47,724 nt of DNA, taken from positions 1 to 47,724 of the IMG/VR virus record IMGVR_UViG_3300032047_000028; one strand, written 5' to 3'. Under the pieces are notes generated by a model. It saw only the letters and a program-made list of their open reading frames with translations, was not told where the DNA came from and searched no databases. Positions 31,576 to 41,486 of this stretch are shown one piece after another. Every line of letters starts with the position of its first letter. The stretch's first letter is position 1. Origin of the DNA: a virus. The translations under genes were made by a program, and so were the position numbers.

Positions 31576-31902
31576 TTACTTGCTACTTTCAAATATTTCA
31601 GAGCCTACCGAAAACAGCTCTATTTTATCTGTAGAATCATTTTTAAATACAGCTTCAGCAAAGTAACCTGTTAAGCCACTTATATTAGCTGCGTTAGTTT
31701 TACTAAATAGTATAAAGCTTGTATTAGTAGGTCTTGGTGTAGACGAACTAATATTGCAATCTATGCTATACACCCCTACATCTGTTATTTCACCAATCTG
31801 CGTTATTGTTTCACCATTTAAATCGTTAGTGTAATAAGCAATATCTCCAATTTGTACAGAAACATTTAGGGGCTTTGGAAAAGTTAATGTTATACTATCC
31901 AT
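31576..31902 (-). CDS. Small structural-type protein ending in ELFSVGSEIFESSK
   Basis: A 108-residue beta-rich protein starting MDSITLTFPKPLNVSVQIGD and ending ELFSVGSEIFESSK. From memory, a small protein with nearly this end is widespread in uncultured marine phages and lies beside tail genes; it is presumed a virion component. It starts 1 base after the fibre-like gene's stop. Confidence 0.65.
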   Translation of the reverse strand: MDSITLTFPKPLNVSVQIGDIAYYTNDLNGETITQIGEITDVGVYSIDCNISSSTPRPTNTSFILFSKTNAANISGLTGYFAEAVFKNDSTDKIELFSVGSEIFESSK

Positions 31903-31903
31903 A

Positions 31904-34615
31904 CTAGCTAACGGTTACTGTATTATTAAATATATTAATTGAAACATTGCTTGCACTAGTTACCCCAAAACTATTACCATTGCTATCTAAAACCTCTTCT
32001 TGATTAGTACCGGCGCTATTTTCTTTAAATATCTGGAGCCACGCTGCTGAAGCATGCGCAAAGGCCGCGTACTTTTGATCAATAGACGTGTTTGTTTCAG
32101 TAACTCCTGTTCGCTCTCTCCAGGAGTCTGGAGCAAGTCTTATTGTAAATACACCCGTGGAGGTAGTTGAAGCCATTTGGGCTGCTAATGTGTTATTTAT
32201 TGTTAAATAATTTGATCGATGACTGCTACCAACACTTCCAGAAATATAATATGAATTAGGGTTAGAGGCTGCATATGTACCGCTTACGGTATTCTGATGG
32301 TCATATACATTTGAATTTAAATCAACTTGATCTGTATTTACACGCGCATTATTTGAAAGACCACTGGCACCATTACTAACAGGAGATACGGGTAATGTTA
32401 TATTGGACCATTCAGATGATTTTAAATTGTGATCAACCGAGTTTGCCGAAGTTGTACTAGTATTTCCTAAATGAGCTTGTCCTATTATAAATCTAACAGT
32501 ATTGTTAGATGAGTCAGTAGTTTCAGCAAGTAAAATAAAGTCAGCATTATTACAGGTGTGTCCAGAAACACTAGTGGGTTTAGCTGAAAGATTTATTGCT
32601 GAAGTTGTTTTAGGTGATTGACCAGAAGAAGTAGATGCTGCTATAGCATTAGATCGGTAGCTTACTAAAAACTCCATATTGGTTAATATATCATAAGCAG
32701 CGCTAACTATTATTGTTTCGCTATCCGCGTCACCTACAGGGTCTGTAGCCACTAATACTATAGTTGTTTGCCCCGCGGCAACAGTGCCTGATAGCGTTCC
32801 TGTTCCATTATTATTATCAGTTAATGTCCACCCACTGGGAAGAGAGTTTTGAGTGCTCATTGTTATTTCAGCATCAGTATGATCTACATCTGAGTATGTA
32901 AAATTATATGTGTATGTTTGACCTACTGTTCCAGTAAAAGTAGGTGCAGTGCTAGTTATTATAGGATGGTCGTTAACAGGGGTTACAGTAATTGCAATAG
33001 GAGCATTGTTTGAATCTACAGTTCCATCATTTACTTTGTAATTAAAATTTTCATTACCATTAAAGTTGGCGTCCGGTTTATATAAAAATGAAGAGCCTGT
33101 AATTGCGCCGGCTGTTAAAGGAGTTGTGAAAGATGTGTCTGTAGACGCATATAAATCTCCATTTACAGGTAAGCCTAATAAAGTATATGTTAAAGGGTCA
33201 TTATCTCCATCAGATGCCAAAAGTTGAACAACCAAATTAGCAGGATTTGTTTCGTCTTCATTTATAGTTTTAGTAACGGTATATGCTACAGGAACAGAGT
33301 TTGTGGTAATTAAATAATCTAAATTTAATGTACTAAGCACATCTGCAATACCTGTTTCTGTAGTTGTTCCTGAAAAAGTTACGGTATAAGTTAAATCATT
33401 ATTAGATAAAGCTGCTGAAACTGAATTTATTGTTGTGCTTGTGCCTCCATTATTATTTGGATTTAAATTAGTAAAATCATTAACAGTTGGAGATACATTT
33501 TCTGTTATTGTAGCGGTAGAAGTAGCGACAAGAGTACCTGTAAATGAATAATTACTGTCTGTTGTACTTAAAGTTTTATCCGGTTCATATAAAAATGAAA
33601 TTGTTGCACCAGGCGTAATATTTGAATTTTGAGTTGTTAATCCAAATGTTAAATTAATATCTACATATTGATTTACTGTAAATGTAGATGGTTGCTGTCC
33701 TGTTCCGTTAAAATTATTAGAAACACCATCTCCGGTCAAGGTAAAATCATAATCATCATTATCAGTAACAGCAGGGAAGGTTATGTTAAAACTAAAAGAG
33801 CCGGACCCTGGGATTACTTGGTTATTTATAACACCTAAAGATACCGGTGTTCCATCTTCATTTACAACATTTAAACTAAATTCAGCACCCGGTGTGCCAA
33901 ACACCACCATTGATCTTGTTTCACCATCACCGTCAATATTTACTGTAGAGAATGTATAACTTGTTATTTCAGAAACTATAACTGGTATTAAGTCAGCATC
34001 TGCAACTATAGTAAACACATCACCTGATACAGACTGAGATCCAAAAGTATAGTTGGCAATAAATGTTTTAGAAATTACTTCGCCATCATTATTTAAACCT
34101 TCTGTTGTAGTAAAAGTATAAGATGAACTATTTCCTGATGTTAAACTACCGGTTGGAGGATCAGGAAAGAAATAACCTGTATCAGCCGATATGGTTTGAG
34201 AAAACACTTGTACGGTATCACCTGTATTACCAGAAGCCGTGTAAGCTATATTGCCCGAGCTAGGAGTGACATTGGAACTGGCTATAACATTTATGTTACC
34301 AGACAAAGTATATGAAACCTCGCCTGACTCGCCTGATATACAAATAGGTATATCTAAATCGCTGCTAGGCATTACTGCGTTTGTATTAAATGTAACGGTT
34401 GCAATTACATTTTGACCCGATTGGGCAAAAGTTACACCAGAAACTTGACTTGGTCCTGAAGTATAACTAAAATCACCCGCGGTTATAGTATAACCTGCAT
34501 CTGGTATTAATGTTAATACAGCAGTTGATTGCGTAGCCGAAATATTTGTTCCGCTATCTACGCCAAATTCAACTGATGCAACCGAAAAATTTCCTATGTT
34601 AGTAGTGTGTCCCAT
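31904..34615 (-). CDS. Fibre-like or adhesin-like virion protein with cadherin and Ig-like repeats
   Basis: A 903-residue Ser/Thr/Asn-rich, low-Cys protein. It has many beta-sandwich repeats with a D/N-rich turn pattern. Around residues 430-545 there is a cadherin-like tandem-95 repeat (EDETNP, then YKPDANFNGNENFNYKVNDG, then ITVTPVND), followed by a He_PIG-type Ig domain (PSGWTLTDNNNGTGTLSGT). The last ~250 residues are a different, perhaps receptor-binding domain. It is presumably a tail spike or fibre recognising the host surface. Confidence 0.65.
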   Translation of the reverse strand: MGHTTNIGNFSVASVEFGVDSGTNISATQSTAVLTLIPDAGYTITAGDFSYTSGPSQVSGVTFAQSGQNVIATVTFNTNAVMPSSDLDIPICISGESGEVSYTLSGNINVIASSNVTPSSGNIAYTASGNTGDTVQVFSQTISADTGYFFPDPPTGSLTSGNSSSYTFTTTEGLNNDGEVISKTFIANYTFGSQSVSGDVFTIVADADLIPVIVSEITSYTFSTVNIDGDGETRSMVVFGTPGAEFSLNVVNEDGTPVSLGVINNQVIPGSGSFSFNITFPAVTDNDDYDFTLTGDGVSNNFNGTGQQPSTFTVNQYVDINLTFGLTTQNSNITPGATISFLYEPDKTLSTTDSNYSFTGTLVATSTATITENVSPTVNDFTNLNPNNNGGTSTTINSVSAALSNNDLTYTVTFSGTTTETGIADVLSTLNLDYLITTNSVPVAYTVTKTINEDETNPANLVVQLLASDGDNDPLTYTLLGLPVNGDLYASTDTSFTTPLTAGAITGSSFLYKPDANFNGNENFNYKVNDGTVDSNNAPIAITVTPVNDHPIITSTAPTFTGTVGQTYTYNFTYSDVDHTDAEITMSTQNSLPSGWTLTDNNNGTGTLSGTVAAGQTTIVLVATDPVGDADSETIIVSAAYDILTNMEFLVSYRSNAIAASTSSGQSPKTTSAINLSAKPTSVSGHTCNNADFILLAETTDSSNNTVRFIIGQAHLGNTSTTSANSVDHNLKSSEWSNITLPVSPVSNGASGLSNNARVNTDQVDLNSNVYDHQNTVSGTYAASNPNSYYISGSVGSSHRSNYLTINNTLAAQMASTTSTGVFTIRLAPDSWRERTGVTETNTSIDQKYAAFAHASAAWLQIFKENSAGTNQEEVLDSNGNSFGVTSASNVSINIFNNTVTVS

Positions 34616-34616
34616 T

Positions 34617-37600
34617 CTAATTATTTATATAACATGTGTCGTCTACAAATACATGCACCTTATAATTTCCTACAAAACAGTTATCAGCAATATAAACATG
34701 AACATTAAATTCAGTTCTTTCATCACCCGTAACTGTAGCGGTGCCAATCCCTTGAACAGAGAATTCTTGCGAGTCTACATTAGAAAGCGTTGTAGCTATA
34801 CCTTTTATATAGTTAAAATATTTGCCTTCCTTATTTAAAAATGTTTTTAATTGCCCTTCTTGCAAATCTGTGTTTATACTATCAGTCCACCACCCAGGCT
34901 CAATACTTTGGGATGTAGGCGTTAATCCTTTGGCTTGTATCTCTGCTAATGAGTACTTTATACCATTACCCGTCAGATATTTATAATCACGTGCTTCTGA
35001 ACCAGTGTAATTTAATGTTTTAAAGTTCTTAACGCTAGTTGGTTGATCATTTAGCAAAACAGTAAAGTGGCTTTCATATTGAACGCCATAAAAATTATTA
35101 TAAAGACTATTTGCCTTATGCTCCCATATTCTACCCGAATCAAAAGTATAATATTTATTATTAATACTTAATCCTTGTTCTTTCAAAAAAGAAAGCCTGC
35201 TAACCCAGCCATCAACGCTTTCTTGATACGATAGCGTACTGCCTACATTATTAAGAACTAAGTTGTAGGCACCTGAGGTTGTGTCATAGCTGCCTACCAG
35301 CTTGTTATTGAGCTGTAAATTATCTTCAAAGTAATCCGCCATACCTTTTCCAGATATTAGCGTAATTCCATCACCCCCGCCTAGTCCGCCCGATAAACGT
35401 ATAACTACACCTCTATTTTTATCGGTAAAATAAATTTTATTACCGTAAGCCGCAAAGCTTTCTGGGTTTGTGCTAATGCCGTAGTCACCTGCGTAAGGTC
35501 TCGCAAGCCCTAATACAGCAGAATTAGAAGTTAAATTAGCGCTTCCATCGGCGTTAAATAAAGCGTCTTTATTTGCCAATATATAAAAACACTTATCTTC
35601 ACATAAAGTGACCATATCGGTGTCCCTAGCATACAATTTTTGAATGCTACCGTGCCTTGGATTAAGGTCTTTTGTAATAGCTTCGGCTAATATGAATTGG
35701 TTAAGATTATTTACACCTGATCTACTATTAAATATTTGTGAAAATATAAGACCTGTGCTACGATGCTCCTCCTCATACGGCTCTTCTAATACCGTAGAAA
35801 CAATAGGGTTGTTATCTAAATATGTAGCCGCAAAGTCATCTCTAATCCTATTTGACTCAACTCCATTTCCAAATGCCCAACAGTTATGCCAATTTAATTC
35901 TTTAACTTGGTCGTGTTCTGCTATAGGAAATATGTCGCTTGCTGCATAATATAAATCTAAATCAACAGTTTCCTTAGGTTCTGTTTCCCAAATAGCTGGG
36001 TTATCAGACCTAAAAGTATCTCCATCTTCTATATAAGGTTTTATAATTTCTATAGGCGTCTTTGAGTTATTGTCGTTTTGAGTTAATACAGAAAGAGGTG
36101 ACCATACTAATCGTTTATCCAATTCTAATTGAAATATTTTAGTTCTTTCGCTTTCAAATTTACCTATTTTTAACTGAGCGGTTCGGCTTTCTATAGTAGC
36201 GTGTACCCTTGTGGATTTTATTATTTCATAAACAGGCTTGGGGGTGGTGGGGTCATCTGTAAACCTAAATTTAGTGCCGGGAGTGTCTATAGCATTTATA
36301 AAAGTTTGATATTGTGTAGTTTCACCATAACTACCAAAATCTCTCCATAACCATCTTTTATCTGCCCACCCTCTATTTTGGTTACCTTTGCCATCATTTG
36401 CGCGTATGCTTAAAGTTATTTTTTTAGAACTTTGGCTAGCTCCATGACCTACTCTATGTTTATATTGAGTACCAGTTCCTACGCCATTTTCCCAAATTTC
36501 CGTTTTGCCATTACCAACTCCATATGTATTAAAATGCCAGTCTTCTGGACCCTTTTTTGTGCTTGTCCATCCAAGATCTTGTTTATATACAGTAACATAA
36601 TCTTCTGTGGCTTTTGAGTTTAATAATTTATCTTCTAGTATTGAATCTCTATTTAGCTTAACAAAAAATCTACCCTCGTATTCTGATTTAGATTCGGATT
36701 CTTCTTTAAAAAATTCAACGTTTAATGTGCTAGAGGTTCTATTAGCAAATGTGCCATCTGTAGATGTAAAATCAACTGAATCATCAAATTTTTTGGCAAG
36801 GTATATTTCGTAATCATGAAGATCATCTCCATCGATTCTTTTAACGCTTGTTATTTCAAAATAATTAGATAAGTTTCCGGTGGAGCCAATTCTAACATAA
36901 TTGTTGTTTACACCAGTGGCAACTAAATTACCAAAAGGCGCAGAATCAAAAGCATCTCCTTTTAATCTAAATGACACTCTATCTACTAAAGGAAAACTGT
37001 TTTCTGCGTCTATTAAGCCAGACGAAAAATTATGCTCAATAGCCCCTAATGATTTTTTTGATAACTTTAAAAAACTAGGCGCATTATTAGATACAGATAT
37101 AACTTTATATTTTGCGGAGTCAGTAACAGCTTCTTGGTTATCATGCTCTTTTTTTAATTCTATAAATGTTTGTTCATTTATTTTATCCCTGTCTGCAGAT
37201 GGAAAAGACACCCATACATTACCATCGGCCGCGTCATACACCCTATCCATTGCTAAATTGTAATACTCGCTTGCGTTTTCTTTTATAAAATACTTAAAAT
37301 ATTTAGCCCACGAAGGCGGGGTAGAAAGCATTTTATTTGTAACGTTTGTCGCTATGCCGCTAAAACTTTTATTTAAAATTTTAGTCGCGGTGTCAGAAGT
37401 AAACACAGGAGATTGCCTACCATACTCGTCTATATAAACAATACCTAGCTGATACGTTCTTTGCGATTTTATAGATGGGTAAGGTAATACAGGTGGCGAA
37501 TAAGTTCCATCTTCATTTAAAACTTTAGCTTCAGCTATACCAAATCCAAAAATAGGTTTTACAGGCTGACCAGTTAAGGTTAGCATAGAATAATTTTGTT

Positions 37601-38975
37601 TATAGTTTCCGTAAATTAATCTATTTGCAACTATTTCTTGTGCTAAAGCTTGTTTGGGTATATTATCAAACGGTCTTAATATTTGGTTTGCCTCAACTAT
37701 TGAACTGATTATTTCACTTTCAATAACATATAAATTATCATTCCATTTTTTAGAATCTTTTTCAATTGTATCAACTTTATAAACAGCGTTATTTCCAGTT
37801 TCTTTATAAAGCAAATCAACGGCAATAACATCTGGTGGTATATTAGATGTTACAAAATTAGATAACTCTATAACGCGAGCTGTATTAACCATAGCTTCGT
37901 TGTATGCATTTTTAGTATCATACTCAAAAGACGCGCCGGGTAAAAAAGCTGTTTGTGTAAAAGGTGAAAATACAGAATATTGATTATCTTTATACTTATA
38001 TCTATAAGCAAACCTAGGAAATTTAAATTCAAATAAAGGATCATCAAGTAATAATTCTACTTCCCAGGGTAAAGTACCTGCGGGTATATCGTTGCTTATA
38101 GACTGAATGCGCCCTTTTATTAAATAAGGGCTTGTAACACCGGTAACTAATACACGAACTTCAAAATCTTCATTATATTCTGCAGCATCATCTATTAAAG
38201 AAAAAAGCAAAACATCACCTAATTTATAATCCATTTTAGATGAAAAACCAAAGGTTTGTTCAGGAGAACTGGAGTCACGTTGAGTTTGATCTCCATCAGA
38301 ATCAATAGATGCAAATCTATAACTTATATTTCCTTGTATATTTCCTGCGCGTTTTGTTCTTCTCATTAAAAGATTTGGTGCAGCTAAAGGATATTTTTTA
38401 ATTACACTAATATCTTGCTCAATGAAATTTCTACCGTATATTTTAGAATGAATTAAAAAATTAACTGTAGAGTTTTGCCAATCTTCTATAATAATTTTTT
38501 TAGGTTCTGTTTTATTGTCAGTCCAAAACAAAATACCTTTTAAAATATTTATACCTGTAATAATATTATCCGACGTAAAGTTTAAAAAATTTGACACCGT
38601 TTTCTTTTCTACAAGCAGCGGCTTTACTACATCTATCGTTTGGTCATATTCTGCAATTGCGTTTACTTCTGTAGAAGAAATAAACCAATAAATTTTTTCC
38701 GTCTCTTCATCTTTAATTGCACCTACGCAGGCAGCATTTGTGAGGTTAGAAATATAGTCACTATCCCAATCTTTAAAAGAAAGCGTGCTGGCATTATAAG
38801 ACTTATGTATAATTTCTTTATTGCCTTTTATGTTTTCAAATGCACCCACGTCTGAGCCTTCAGATACGGATAAATCTAAATTTAACGCGTCTCTGTACTC
38901 GCCATTTGGAACCATGCGCTCATCCAGGTCTTTATTCATACGACCCTTAGCAAACACTTTTACGATTTCCGGCAT
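34617..38975 (-). CDS. Large tail/stabilisation-type structural protein, 1452 aa
   Basis: A 1452-residue beta-rich protein beginning with KGRMNKDLDERMVPNGEYRD, followed by SEGSDVGAFENIKGN. From memory this N-terminal signature recurs in large structural proteins of marine podovirus-like and crAss-like phages, called stabilisation or tail-tube/nozzle proteins. Its place just after two ring-type proteins supports a tail nozzle role. No enzyme motif is visible. Confidence 0.65.
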   Translation of the reverse strand: MPEIVKVFAKGRMNKDLDERMVPNGEYRDALNLDLSVSEGSDVGAFENIKGNKEIIHKSYNASTLSFKDWDSDYISNLTNAACVGAIKDEETEKIYWFISSTEVNAIAEYDQTIDVVKPLLVEKKTVSNFLNFTSDNIITGINILKGILFWTDNKTEPKKIIIEDWQNSTVNFLIHSKIYGRNFIEQDISVIKKYPLAAPNLLMRRTKRAGNIQGNISYRFASIDSDGDQTQRDSSSPEQTFGFSSKMDYKLGDVLLFSLIDDAAEYNEDFEVRVLVTGVTSPYLIKGRIQSISNDIPAGTLPWEVELLLDDPLFEFKFPRFAYRYKYKDNQYSVFSPFTQTAFLPGASFEYDTKNAYNEAMVNTARVIELSNFVTSNIPPDVIAVDLLYKETGNNAVYKVDTIEKDSKKWNDNLYVIESEIISSIVEANQILRPFDNIPKQALAQEIVANRLIYGNYKQNYSMLTLTGQPVKPIFGFGIAEAKVLNEDGTYSPPVLPYPSIKSQRTYQLGIVYIDEYGRQSPVFTSDTATKILNKSFSGIATNVTNKMLSTPPSWAKYFKYFIKENASEYYNLAMDRVYDAADGNVWVSFPSADRDKINEQTFIELKKEHDNQEAVTDSAKYKVISVSNNAPSFLKLSKKSLGAIEHNFSSGLIDAENSFPLVDRVSFRLKGDAFDSAPFGNLVATGVNNNYVRIGSTGNLSNYFEITSVKRIDGDDLHDYEIYLAKKFDDSVDFTSTDGTFANRTSSTLNVEFFKEESESKSEYEGRFFVKLNRDSILEDKLLNSKATEDYVTVYKQDLGWTSTKKGPEDWHFNTYGVGNGKTEIWENGVGTGTQYKHRVGHGASQSSKKITLSIRANDGKGNQNRGWADKRWLWRDFGSYGETTQYQTFINAIDTPGTKFRFTDDPTTPKPVYEIIKSTRVHATIESRTAQLKIGKFESERTKIFQLELDKRLVWSPLSVLTQNDNNSKTPIEIIKPYIEDGDTFRSDNPAIWETEPKETVDLDLYYAASDIFPIAEHDQVKELNWHNCWAFGNGVESNRIRDDFAATYLDNNPIVSTVLEEPYEEEHRSTGLIFSQIFNSRSGVNNLNQFILAEAITKDLNPRHGSIQKLYARDTDMVTLCEDKCFYILANKDALFNADGSANLTSNSAVLGLARPYAGDYGISTNPESFAAYGNKIYFTDKNRGVVIRLSGGLGGGDGITLISGKGMADYFEDNLQLNNKLVGSYDTTSGAYNLVLNNVGSTLSYQESVDGWVSRLSFLKEQGLSINNKYYTFDSGRIWEHKANSLYNNFYGVQYESHFTVLLNDQPTSVKNFKTLNYTGSEARDYKYLTGNGIKYSLAEIQAKGLTPTSQSIEPGWWTDSINTDLQEGQLKTFLNKEGKYFNYIKGIATTLSNVDSQEFSVQGIGTATVTGDERTEFNVHVYIADNCFVGNYKVHVFVDDTCYINN

Positions 38976-38978
38976 ATT

Positions 38979-39887
38979 TTAGTGCTTTATTTGTTTTCCT
39001 TTATTTCTCATTATTTGCGTAAGCTCTTCTATTTTAAGATTAGATAATCTTAGCTTTGCTTTTCTTGTAGCTGCAAATTTTTCTTTTTTAAATCTAGCGA
39101 TTTGATATTCAGGTATATTTTGGCGTGCTGAAAGTATAGAATGTGCTACGTGTTTATATACCGCATCTTCAGCAAACTTATGTACAATTTTTTCATCTTC
39201 AGTCGCAACGCCGTCACTTATATATTTTAATGTAACGATTTTGTTTACCATGTTTGAATCAAAAAATATTTTATTCTTTATAGGATCTATAAAAAACGTG
39301 CCATTTGCTTGCGCCATTTCAGGCTCTAAGCCAATTCTACCTCCGTATGATTCTGAAAACTCAAATTGATCGCTTGCATTGCGCCTATCGTTTTGGGCAT
39401 TGTTTTGTCTCTTTTGAAATTTTTTCCAAGTTTCAGATTCGTTGGCGGTTAGTATTTCTTCATTTTGATAATCGAATAAATATTCGTATTGATCATCTTG
39501 TAGTATAGGTAATGGGTTACTTGTTTTTCTTGCAGGGTATAAAAGTCTTTCAATACCCGAATCATCTACCCAACTTAGTTTTACATAATTAACGTAATCA
39601 TGCGGCAGTATCATCATAAGCGATGGTGGTATTTCTATTTCTTGTGACTTTTCAGATTTAAATATATCATAAGAAAACTCTTGAATAGCACGCTGCATAT
39701 GAAAAGAAACATCAGCTCTTTTTATTTTGCTTATAATTTTATCTTCGCCTACGTAGTTAATTATAAAATTATTTACTAAATCTTTTAGCTTAATAAACTG
39801 GTAATTTCCATAGACTTCGTCATTGCTGCCCCATAAATTATCTGGGCCGTAATAATATTGTTTTTGAGTTCCTGTAAATAAAGCCAT
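38979..39887 (-). CDS. Head-tail connector/ring-type structural protein, 302 aa
   Basis: A 302-residue protein with RADVSFHMQRAIQEFSYD, IPPSLMMILPHDYVNYVKLSW and a C-terminal basic helical part. The motif set matches a conserved virion protein of uncultured marine phages located between the small ring protein and the stabilisation protein. A connector role is inferred from gene order. Confidence 0.6.
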   Translation of the reverse strand: MALFTGTQKQYYYGPDNLWGSNDEVYGNYQFIKLKDLVNNFIINYVGEDKIISKIKRADVSFHMQRAIQEFSYDIFKSEKSQEIEIPPSLMMILPHDYVNYVKLSWVDDSGIERLLYPARKTSNPLPILQDDQYEYLFDYQNEEILTANESETWKKFQKRQNNAQNDRRNASDQFEFSESYGGRIGLEPEMAQANGTFFIDPIKNKIFFDSNMVNKIVTLKYISDGVATEDEKIVHKFAEDAVYKHVAHSILSARQNIPEYQIARFKKEKFAATRKAKLRLSNLKIEELTQIMRNKGKQIKH

Positions 39888-39890
39888 TTA

Positions 39891-40592
39891 TTAAGATTTT
39901 TCTTGTTGTAGTTGTTCTATTTCTTCAGCGTTAGCGACTTGATAAACACTTGGGTCCTTAACAACAAGCCCTGCCATTTCTAGTATTTTTATTACAAGTT
40001 CAGTTTCTTCAGAAGCATGCAGCTCAAAATCAACTGAGTTGGTTGCGTTGTATAATGCCTCACCAAAAACCATTTGGTATTGCCATTCAACTTTTGCTGG
40101 TTTACTTATATAATTACAAGTAACACCTGATGTTATACTGGTGGGGTAAATTTGTATTGCAGAAGAGGATGTCTGCACATATATAGGAGAATTTACTGTC
40201 GGCGCTGTTAATTTTGAGTTTATATAATGGTTTAATTCATTTTGATTAATTTTTTCAACCTCTATATATTCACCGTTATTTAAATAAGATAGCTGCCCCA
40301 TTCTATAGTATGCAGGCAGAGTTCCGACGCCACCTGTTGTTACGGTGACATCTTGTCTAAATTTTTCAAATATATCAATCTTTTCATTTAGCAAATCCAC
40401 TACGTCGCCGTAAGTGCTATCATTGCCTGGTAGGCGCATAAACTGATTTAAATCATAAAAGTATTGCTCAAATATATCAAGTTGTGCTTGGTTAGCAAAT
40501 AAATTAAACTCTTGAGGGGTGATGTAACCTCTCTGCTCTTTATTTAATGCCGCCAGCACTCTTTGGTATACTGTATCTATGCTTACTGCCAT
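39891..40592 (-). CDS. Ring/adaptor-type structural protein, 233 aa
   Basis: A 233-residue protein starting with DTVYQRVLAALNKEQRGYIT, then PQEFNLFANQAQLDIFEQYF. From memory the NKEQRGYITPQEFNLFA signature marks a conserved tail or connector protein of Bacteroidetes phages, including crAss-like ones. It follows a 9-bp hairpin in the 58-base gap after the 254-aa gene. Confidence 0.65.
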   Translation of the reverse strand: MAVSIDTVYQRVLAALNKEQRGYITPQEFNLFANQAQLDIFEQYFYDLNQFMRLPGNDSTYGDVVDLLNEKIDIFEKFRQDVTVTTGGVGTLPAYYRMGQLSYLNNGEYIEVEKINQNELNHYINSKLTAPTVNSPIYVQTSSSAIQIYPTSITSGVTCNYISKPAKVEWQYQMVFGEALYNATNSVDFELHASEETELVIKILEMAGLVVKDPSVYQVANAEEIEQLQQEKS

Positions 40593-40610
40593 ATTTTTGT
40601 TTTTATAATA

Positions 40611-40637
40611 GTTAGGCCGCTATTACAACGGCCCAAC
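40611..40637 (-). other. 9-bp stem-loop upstream of the ring-protein gene
   Basis: On the minus strand GTTGGGCCG pairs with CGGCCTAAC (one G-U) around a 9-base loop. The bases that follow (TATTATAAAAAC) are AT-rich but not a U-run, so it is not a standard terminator. It may be an attenuator or a transcript-processing site 18 bases before the ATG at 40592. Confidence 0.5.
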
Positions 40638-40650
40638 CGTTATAAGCGAC

Positions 40651-41415
40651 TTATTTAAGTCTTTTTTCTATAGATTTATAAACTTCAACGCCTTCATCAG
40701 TTTTAAACCAAGCAGCTAAAGCTGAATATGGGTTTTCATCAAATGGAACAGCCATAAGCTTTCTTCCGTTGCTTCCCCATTGAAAATTTCTTTGGTCATC
40801 ACTTAATTTGATAATACCTGCCTCAACAGCTTTAATACCAAAGTTTCTTATTTGAACGTTTTCGTCGTTTGCTAATTCTAAAAATAAAGAAGGATTTCTT
40901 CGTGCCATAAGCAGCACATCACGCTTTACTTCTTTACTTGTCATAGTATTTACTTTACTACCCGCTTCCACTCTTAAAATAGCTTCTAGCATGTCTATCT
41001 CCAGCTTAGTAGCTAAATTTAACGCTTCGATCTCAACTTCTAAATAATCTAAGTCGTCTTCAGCATTTTTAACTTCATCAAGTTCAGAATATATTGAATC
41101 TTTTAACGGATGATATAATGAAAGTAATAATTGTAAATTTTGCCTCGATTTAGGAACAAACAACGATCCATCTCTAAATGCTATTTGTTCTAATGTAACC
41201 GCACCTTCTTGTTCGTCTACAAATGGTGATGGTTGGTTTGTTGCGTATCTTAATTCTCTTTGATAACCTTTTTCTTCATCAAACCACAGTAAAGGTCTTT
41301 TTGAAGTATGCTTTGTTGCAATAACTTTTACAATAGGTTGTTTATTTCCGGTTAAATAATATACGCGATCTTTAATTTCCCAATTCTTGGGCTTAGTAAT
41401 TTGTCTTGTTTTCAT
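40651..41415 (-). CDS. Hypothetical structural-region protein, 254 aa
   Basis: A 254-residue protein with a beta-rich basic N-terminus and a helical acidic centre. The NEEKG-like and LELANDENVQIRNFG segments resemble short HEAT-like helices, but no family is assigned. It stands alone between a terminator and a hairpin, just after the capsid gene. It could be a decoration, head-completion or assembly protein. Confidence 0.6.
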   Translation of the reverse strand: MKTRQITKPKNWEIKDRVYYLTGNKQPIVKVIATKHTSKRPLLWFDEEKGYQRELRYATNQPSPFVDEQEGAVTLEQIAFRDGSLFVPKSRQNLQLLLSLYHPLKDSIYSELDEVKNAEDDLDYLEVEIEALNLATKLEIDMLEAILRVEAGSKVNTMTSKEVKRDVLLMARRNPSLFLELANDENVQIRNFGIKAVEAGIIKLSDDQRNFQWGSNGRKLMAVPFDENPYSALAAWFKTDEGVEVYKSIEKRLK

Positions 41416-41420
41416 GATAT

Positions 41421-41472
41421 AATATAATTAAAAAAATAAAATAAACCTAGGGCCGCACAAAACGACCCTAAG
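41421..41472 (-). terminator. Strong hairpin terminator after the major capsid gene
   Basis: On the minus strand CTTAGGGTCG pairs over 10 positions (two G-U) with CGGCCCTAGG around a 7-base loop. It is followed by TTTATTTTATTTTTTT, a long U-rich tract. It lies 15 bases after the capsid stop, so it should cut transcription from the capsid gene into the downstream tail genes and raise relative capsid output. Confidence 0.85.
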
Positions 41473-41486
41473 TTTAATGGGTGTTA

